From JASHUC01 sp035523875 (lineage in GTDB: Bacteria; Pseudomonadota; Gammaproteobacteria; Steroidobacterales; Steroidobacteraceae): a stretch of DNA of 64,000 bases. The position numbers were made by a program, and so were the translations under genes. The notes under the pieces are model-generated. The model saw only the letters and a list, made by a program, of their open reading frames with translations. It did not search any database and was not told the origin of the DNA. Where the stretch lies: NCBI GenBank assembly GCA_035523875.1, contig DATKPY010000050.1, forward strand, positions 1 to 64,000, in the 5' to 3' direction. This document shows, piece by piece, positions 56,959 to 64,000 of the stretch; position 1 is the first letter of the stretch; every line of letters starts with the position of its first letter.

Positions 56959-57803
56959 CGAACCTCCCCCTCGAGGAGCTGCTGCGCATATTCGGGCGCC
57001 GGATACTGAAACGGCACGGGCCCGTCGGGGCTGCCGCTCAGAAACTGCCGCACGATCGGCGAGTCGCTCGCTTCGAGCTCCTTGGGCGTGCCGGCCGCGA
57101 CGACGCGCCCCTCCGCGATGAGGTAGCTGTCGTGCGCGATCATCGCGAGCTCCTGGACGTCGTGGGAGACGACGATGCTCGTGATGCCGAGCGCCTCGTT
57201 CATCATCTGAATGAGCCGCAGGATCATCCCGAGGCCGATCGGATCGAGGCCAACGAACGGCTCGTCGTAGATGAGCAGTTCCGGATCCATGACGACCGCG
57301 CGCGCGAGCGCCACGCGGCGTGCCATGCCGCCGGAGAGCTCCGCCGGCATGAGGCTCGCGGCGCCGCGCAGCCCCACCGCCTGGAGCTTGGTGAGAACGA
57401 GGGCGCGGATGAGCGGCTCGCTCAAGTTGGTATGCTCGCGCAGGGGAAAAGCCACGTTCTCGAACACATCGAGATCGGTGAGCAGCGCGCCGTTCTGGAA
57501 CAACATGCCCATGCGCCGGCGCATGGCGAAGACCTCACGCGTCCGCAGGTGGCCCACGTCCCGTCCCCAGACGCGGACCGCCCCGCTGTCGGCGTAGGCC
57601 TGCGCGGTGATGAGCTTGAGGAGCGTCGTTTTTCCGGTGCCGCTCGGTCCCATCACCGCTGTGATGCGCCCGCGGCGAGCGCGCAGGGTGAGTCCCGAGA
57701 AGATCTGCCGGCCGCCGATCGAGTAATCCACATCGCTCGCCTCGACCACGACGTCGCCCGCGGCGTCGTGCAGCGCCGCGGCGTGCGGTTCCGAGGCGGT
57801 CAC
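56955..57803 (-). CDS. mlaF: Phospholipid ABC transporter ATPase MlaF
   Basis: ATPase driving the Mla transporter. 282 residues from a GTG at 57803; another GTG at 57839 would add 12 residues and lies 2 nt after the fba stop. Walker A GPSGTGKTTLL, signature LSGGMARRVALARAV, Walker B LLIYDEPFVGLDPI, switch His in VVSHDVQE. C-terminal FLSGSPDGPVPFQYPAPEY is the MlaF-specific tail that docks MlaB. Confidence 0.95.
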   Translation of the reverse strand: MTASEPHAAALHDAAGDVVVEASDVDYSIGGRQIFSGLTLRARRGRITAVMGPSGTGKTTLLKLITAQAYADSGAVRVWGRDVGHLRTREVFAMRRRMGMLFQNGALLTDLDVFENVAFPLREHTNLSEPLIRALVLTKLQAVGLRGAASLMPAELSGGMARRVALARAVVMDPELLIYDEPFVGLDPIGLGMILRLIQMMNEALGITSIVVSHDVQELAMIAHDSYLIAEGRVVAAGTPKELEASDSPIVRQFLSGSPDGPVPFQYPAPEYAQQLLEGEVR

Positions 57804-57840
57804 GGAGCGCCGATCGCGGAGGCCATGACCGCCGGGCACC

Positions 57841-58863
57841 TCAAGCCGCTTCGCTCTCGAGCGCCGGGCGGTAGAGCCCCTTGGTCGCGAGCCCGTTGAG
57901 CTTTGCGCGCCGCGCGAACTCCTTCTGGCCGGCGGCGAAGTTGGCCGCAGCGCCGCCCCAACCCTTGAGCGCCGTGTCCTGCAGCGCGCGACCGTAGCTG
58001 AAGGTGAGATTCCAGGGCAGCGGCCCCATCTGGTTCATGAGCGAGAGATGGAGCGTCGCTTCCTGTGGAGACTGACCGCCGGAGAGAAACGCGATGCCGG
58101 GCACGGCCGCGGGCACGTGGTGCTTGAGGCAGCGCACCGTCGCATCCGCCACCTCCTGCGGTCCGGCGCGGTTCGCCGCCGACTTCCCCGAGATCACCAT
58201 GTTGGGCTTGAGCACCATGCCCTCGAGCCAGATGCGATGCGCGAAGAGCTGCCGGAACACCTCCGCGAGGACCCGCTCGGTGACCTCCTGGCAGCGCACG
58301 ATCGAGTGGTCTCCATCCATCAGCACCTCCGGCTCGACGATGGGCACGATGTCCTGCTCCTGACAGAGCGCCGCATAGCGCGCGAGCGCGTGCGCATTCG
58401 CATGGATCGCGAAGTCGGAGGGAATATCCGCGCCGATGTCGATCACCGCGCGCCACTTGGCGAAGCGCGCTCCGAGCTGGTGGTACCCGGTGAGCCGCTC
58501 GCGCAGGCCGTCGAGCCCCTCCGTGATCGTCTCGCCCGGGAAGCCCGCGAGCGGCTTCGCACCGGTGTCCACCTTGATGCCGGGAATCATCCCGTGCTCG
58601 CGCAGATACTCGGGAAAGGGCACGCCGTCGTGCGTTCTCTGGCGGATGGTCTCGTCGTAGAGAATGACGCCGCTCACGTACTGGCCCGCATCCGGCGCCG
58701 TGAACAGCATCTCGCGGTAGCTGCGGCGATGCTCCTCGGTGGAATCGAGCTTGATGCTGTCGAAGCGCCTCTTGATGGTGCTCGAGCTCTCATCGGCCGC
58801 GAGAATCCCCCTCCCCTTCGCCACCATCGCCTGCGCCGTGCGCTCGAGCTCGCTGCGATTCAT
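57841..58863 (-). CDS. fba: Class I fructose-bisphosphate aldolase
   Basis: Cleaves fructose 1,6-bisphosphate with a Schiff-base lysine rather than a metal. 340 residues from the ATG at 58863 with GGAGG about 8 nt upstream. GILAADESSSTIKRRFDSI near the start, WRAVIDIG, IVEPEVLMDGDHS, active-site Lys in LEGMVLKPNMV, FLSGGQSPQEATLHL and WNLTFSYGRALQ near the end. Eukaryote-like class I form, found in several Xanthomonas-side lineages. Divergent from the suf operon. Confidence 0.96.
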   Translation of the reverse strand: MNRSELERTAQAMVAKGRGILAADESSSTIKRRFDSIKLDSTEEHRRSYREMLFTAPDAGQYVSGVILYDETIRQRTHDGVPFPEYLREHGMIPGIKVDTGAKPLAGFPGETITEGLDGLRERLTGYHQLGARFAKWRAVIDIGADIPSDFAIHANAHALARYAALCQEQDIVPIVEPEVLMDGDHSIVRCQEVTERVLAEVFRQLFAHRIWLEGMVLKPNMVISGKSAANRAGPQEVADATVRCLKHHVPAAVPGIAFLSGGQSPQEATLHLSLMNQMGPLPWNLTFSYGRALQDTALKGWGGAAANFAAGQKEFARRAKLNGLATKGLYRPALESEAA

Positions 58864-59024
58864 GCTTCGACCTCCGGTTGTGCCAGTGACGCCGCCCATG
58901 GGTTGGACCGCTGCGACCCCTGTGGGTGCGGCCCGCAACGCCCGCGCCTCACCGGGCGCGAAGGATAGCAAATGCCGTGCGGCGGCAGCCTCATGCGCAG
59001 TGCCTGGCGCCGGCGACAAATCAG

Positions 59025-59035
59025 TACTAAAATAG
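59025..59035 (+). promoter_or_regulatory. IscR-type palindrome over the suf promoter -10
   Basis: ACTAAAATAGT is a perfect palindrome around AAA and matches the core of the IscR type 1 operator (GACTAAAATAGTC, here with T instead of the first G). It contains TAAAAT, a good -10 (59027-59032), 26 nt before the regulator ATG. The placement suggests autorepression of the suf operon. Confidence 0.6.
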
Positions 59036-59057
59036 TCCCACATTCAAGGAACCCTCT

Positions 59058-59522
59058 ATGCTGCGCATCAGCAAGCTGACCGATTACGCGACGGTGATCC
59101 TCGCCACGCTCGCGGCGGAGCCCGCGCGGGTGCAGACCGCAACGGCGCTCGCCGAGTGCACGCACATCCAAGCGCCCACGGTGAGCAAGCTCTTGAAGCA
59201 GCTGCAGCGCGCCGGGCTCGTGAGCTCGACGCGCGGACTGCACGGCGGCTACCAGCTCTCACGCCCGGCCGCCGAGATCAGCGCGGCCGCGATCCTCGAT
59301 GCGCTCGAGGGACCGCTCGCACTCACGGACTGCTCGGCGGGCCACGGGCAGTGCGGGATCGAGGAGACCTGCCGCGTGGGGCGGGTGTGGCAACGCCTGA
59401 ACCTCGCGATCCGCCGCTCGCTCTACGAAGTCACGCTCGCCCAGCTCGCCGGGATCGATGCGGTGCAACCGCACCTGCCCTCCGTCGAGCGCGAGATCAA
59501 GTTCGCCGCGCGCGGACACTGA
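59058..59522 (+). CDS. SUF-system Fe-S cluster assembly regulator (Rrf2/IscR family)
   Basis: 154 residues with an N-terminal Rrf2 winged helix (ISKLTDYATVILATLA, TVSKLLKQLQRAGLVSSTRG). Cys92, Cys99 and Cys105 (DCSAGHGQCGIEETC) correspond to the 2Fe-2S ligands of IscR, though the first spacing is one residue longer. First gene of the suf operon; AAGGA lies 9 nt upstream of the ATG. The operator-like palindrome at 59025 is probably its own site. Confidence 0.93.
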   Translation: MLRISKLTDYATVILATLAAEPARVQTATALAECTHIQAPTVSKLLKQLQRAGLVSSTRGLHGGYQLSRPAAEISAAAILDALEGPLALTDCSAGHGQCGIEETCRVGRVWQRLNLAIRRSLYEVTLAQLAGIDAVQPHLPSVEREIKFAARGH

Positions 59523-59545
59523 GGCAACAAGGAAACGATTCGAGC

Positions 59546-62070
<2,525 letters not shown>

Positions 62071-62071
<1 letters not shown>

Positions 62072-62820
62072 TGCTCGCGATCGAGGATCTGCACGTCTCG
62101 GTAGGCGGCGCCGCCGTGCTCAAGGGCCTGTCCCTCGCGGTGCCGAAGGGCGAGGTCCACGCGATCATGGGTCCGAACGGCTCCGGCAAGAGCACGCTCG
62201 CATACGTGCTCGCCGGACGTCCCGGCTACGAGGTGACCCGCGGTACGGTGCGCTATGACGGTCAAGATCTGCTTGGGCTCGCGCCCGAGGAGCGTGCGCG
62301 GCGCGGCGTGTTCTTGGGCTTCCAGTACCCCGTGGAGATTCCCGGCGTCAACAACGTATATCTGCTCAAGGCGGCGCTCAATGCGGTCCGCAAGGCGCAC
62401 GGTGAGCCGGAGGTGGACGCCTTCGAGTTCCTCGCGCTGGTGCGCGAGAAGATGAAGATCATGCGGATGGAGGAGAGCTTTCTCTCGCGCGGGGTGAACG
62501 AGGGCTTCTCGGGCGGGGAGAAGAAGCGCAACGAGATCCTGCAGATGCTCGTGCTCGAGCCGCGGCTCGCCGTCCTCGATGAGACCGATTCGGGCCTCGA
62601 TATCGATGCGCTCAAGATCGTGGCCGAAGGAGTGCAGAGCATGCGCTCGCCCGAGCGCTCATTCCTGCTCGTCACCCACTATCAGCGCCTCCTCGACCAT
62701 ATCGTGCCCGACCGGGTGCACGTGCTCGTCCGCGGCCGCATCGCCGTGAGCGGCGATGCATCGCTTGCCCATGAGCTCGAGCGCCGCGGCTACGACTGGG
62801 TGACGGGCGAGGCGGCTTGA
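62071..62820 (+). CDS. sufC: Fe-S cluster assembly ATPase SufC
   Basis: ABC-type ATPase of SufBCD. 249 residues. Walker A GPNGSGKSTLA, Q-loop GFQYPVEIPGV, SufC-type insertion EEGFLSRGVNEG-like segment (MEESFLSRGVNEGFSGGEKK), Walker B LAVLDETDSGLDID, His switch LLVTHYQRLLD. Overlaps sufB and sufD by one base each (TGATG), so the three are translationally coupled. Confidence 0.98.
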
Positions 62821-64000
62821 TGAGCGCGCCGCTCATCGAGCGCATCGCCGCCGAGCACGCTGCCACGGCGGACTCTCTCCCGAGCGCCGTCGTGCCGCGC
62901 GCACGCCGCAAGCGGGCGCTCGACTCGCTCATCGCGCGCGGACTGCCGACGAGCCGCGAGGAGAACTGGCGCTACGCGAGCCTGCGCGCGCTCGAGCGGG
63001 TCCGCTTTGCGCCACCGGCGAGCGGCGCGAGTGGCGGGCGCGAGCAGCTGCCGGCGGCCGTTGAGGGATTCGCGCGATTCGTTTTCATCGACGGCCGCTT
63101 CGCCGCGGAGCTTTCCGATCCCACCGCTCCCCCGGGGGGTGTGATCGTCGATCTCGGCAGTCGCGCCGCAGGGACCGCCACGATCCCCGCGGAGCCCGAC
63201 CCCGAGCGCGGCGATGAGGGTGCCTTCGCGCTGCTCAACGACGCCTTCGCCGTCGACGGTGCGCACGTGAGGGTCGGGTCGCAGCGGACGGACCACTCGG
63301 GCACGACGGCGGAGGCCGTCGCGCGCGTCGAGATCATCCACCTCGCGAGCGCACCCGCCGAGAGGGGTGCCTCCTATCCGCGCATCCGGGTGGATGTCGC
63401 CGAGCGAGCGCGCCTCGAGCTCATCGAGCGGCACGTGGGACCCGCGGAGTCCGCGAGCTTCATCGACTCGGCGGTGGAGCTGCGCGTGCAGGCGGGTGCC
63501 GTGGTTGAGCATTTTCGGCTGCAACAGCTGGGTGCACGCGCGCTCTGGGTGGATACGCTGAGCGCGAGCGTTGCCCGCGGCGCCTCCTATCGACTGCACA
63601 GCTTCGGCTTCGGTGCGCAGTCCGCGCGGTCGACTCAGACGGTGAGACTTCTCGGGGACGGCGCCGAGACGGGCCTCTACTCGATCTGCACCGGCGACCA
63701 CCGGCAGGTGCTCGATAGCTATGCGCTCGTCGAGCACGCCGCGGCGCGCACGCGCACGGAGGAGATCTTCCGCGGCATTGCGGCGGGCCGGGCCCGGGTG
63801 GCCTTCAACGGCAAGATCATCGTGCGGCCCGGTGCGCCGGGCGCCGACTCGAGTCAGTCGCTGCGCGGCCTGCTCGCCGGCCCGGAAGCGGAGATCGACG
63901 TGCGGCCGCAGCTCGAGATCTACACCGACGATGTGCGCTGCAGTCACGGGGCAACGACCGGCAAGCTCGACGAGGCCATGCTCTTCTACCTGCTCTCGCG
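62820..64000 (+). CDS. sufD: Fe-S cluster assembly protein SufD (cut by window edge)
   Basis: Partner of SufB in the SufBCD scaffold. Starts at the ATG at 62820, overlapping the sufC stop by one base; 393 residues are inside the window and the frame is open at the end. TSREENWRYASLRALERVRF is the N-terminal signature; EIFRGIAAGRARVAFNGKIIV and the conserved CSHGATTGKLDEAMLFYLLS near the cut are typical of the beta-helix core. Likely 30-60 residues missing. Confidence 0.96.
   Translation, partial: MSAPLIERIAAEHAATADSLPSAVVPRARRKRALDSLIARGLPTSREENWRYASLRALERVRFAPPASGASGGREQLPAAVEGFARFVFIDGRFAAELSDPTAPPGGVIVDLGSRAAGTATIPAEPDPERGDEGAFALLNDAFAVDGAHVRVGSQRTDHSGTTAEAVARVEIIHLASAPAERGASYPRIRVDVAERARLELIERHVGPAESASFIDSAVELRVQAGAVVEHFRLQQLGARALWVDTLSASVARGASYRLHSFGFGAQSARSTQTVRLLGDGAETGLYSICTGDHRQVLDSYALVEHAAARTRTEEIFRGIAAGRARVAFNGKIIVRPGAPGADSSQSLRGLLAGPEAEIDVRPQLEIYTDDVRCSHGATTGKLDEAMLFYLLS

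Overview
The window is a densely packed, high-GC (roughly two-thirds G+C by eye) gammaproteobacterial chromosome segment made almost entirely of single-copy housekeeping genes. The gene order nuo - secG - tpiA - glmM - folP - ftsH - rlmE - yhbY/greA - carBA - dapB - dnaJ - dnaK - grpE - hrcA - nadK - recN - fur - bamE, the Xanthomonas-type SUF regulator and the presence of hrcA point to the Xanthomonadales / Steroidobacterales / Nevskiales side of Gammaproteobacteria. This is inferred from synteny and protein character, not from a search. I see no prophage, IS element, CRISPR array or plasmid gene.

Layout. 1-7.3 kb (minus): complex I genes nuoA-nuoG plus the start of nuoH. 7.4-13.7 kb (minus): tRNA-Leu(GAG), secG, tpiA, glmM, folP, ftsH, rlmE; yhbY is divergent from rlmE. 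14-25 kb (minus): greA, carB, carA, dapB, dnaJ, dnaK, grpE, hrcA. 25-31 kb: nadK-recN (plus), fur (minus), bamE (plus), rnfH-ratA (minus), smpB (plus), a DUF481 outer-membrane protein (minus). 31.07-31.71 kb: ssrA (tmRNA), interrupted in its T-loop by a 294-nt group I intron. 31.8-36.2 kb: aguB, a GlcD-type FAD oxidoreductase, a FrnE-like protein, a Gfo/Idh/MocA dehydrogenase and a small membrane protein. 36.4-43.6 kb: prc, a coiled-coil unknown, a DUF1249 protein, ppsR, ppsA. 43.6-49.3 kb: orn, rsgA, recR, ybaB, dnaX, the 4.5S SRP RNA, tRNA-Ser(GGA), a tiny BamC-like lipoprotein, dapA. 49.4-53.6 kb (plus): gcvR, bcp, PIN-PhoH, bepA-like protease. 53.7-57.8 kb: mlaA (plus) facing mlaFEDCB (minus). 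57.8-64 kb: class I fba (minus), then the suf operon (plus): regulator, sufB carrying a 359-residue LAGLIDADG intein, sufC, sufD (cut by the window end).

How the genes work together. Themes are protein folding and quality control (DnaKJ-GrpE-HrcA, FtsH, Prc, BepA-like, tmRNA-SmpB), envelope lipid asymmetry (complete Mla pathway), outer-membrane assembly (BamE, BamC-like lipoprotein), central carbon (TpiA, Fba, PpsA with its regulator PpsR), pyrimidine/arginine precursor supply (CarAB), lysine/peptidoglycan precursors (DapA, DapB, GlmM) and Fe-S assembly.

The standout discoveries are two self-splicing mobile elements within 30 kb of each other: a group I intron that must be removed before tmRNA can fold a T-arm, and an intein that must be removed before SufB can work. 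Both interrupt the single visible copy of a core gene at its most conserved point. Secondary points of interest are very strong hairpins in the carAB leader and between dnaK and dnaJ, an IscR-type palindrome over the suf promoter, and a BamC-like lipoprotein reduced to its unstructured N-terminal part.
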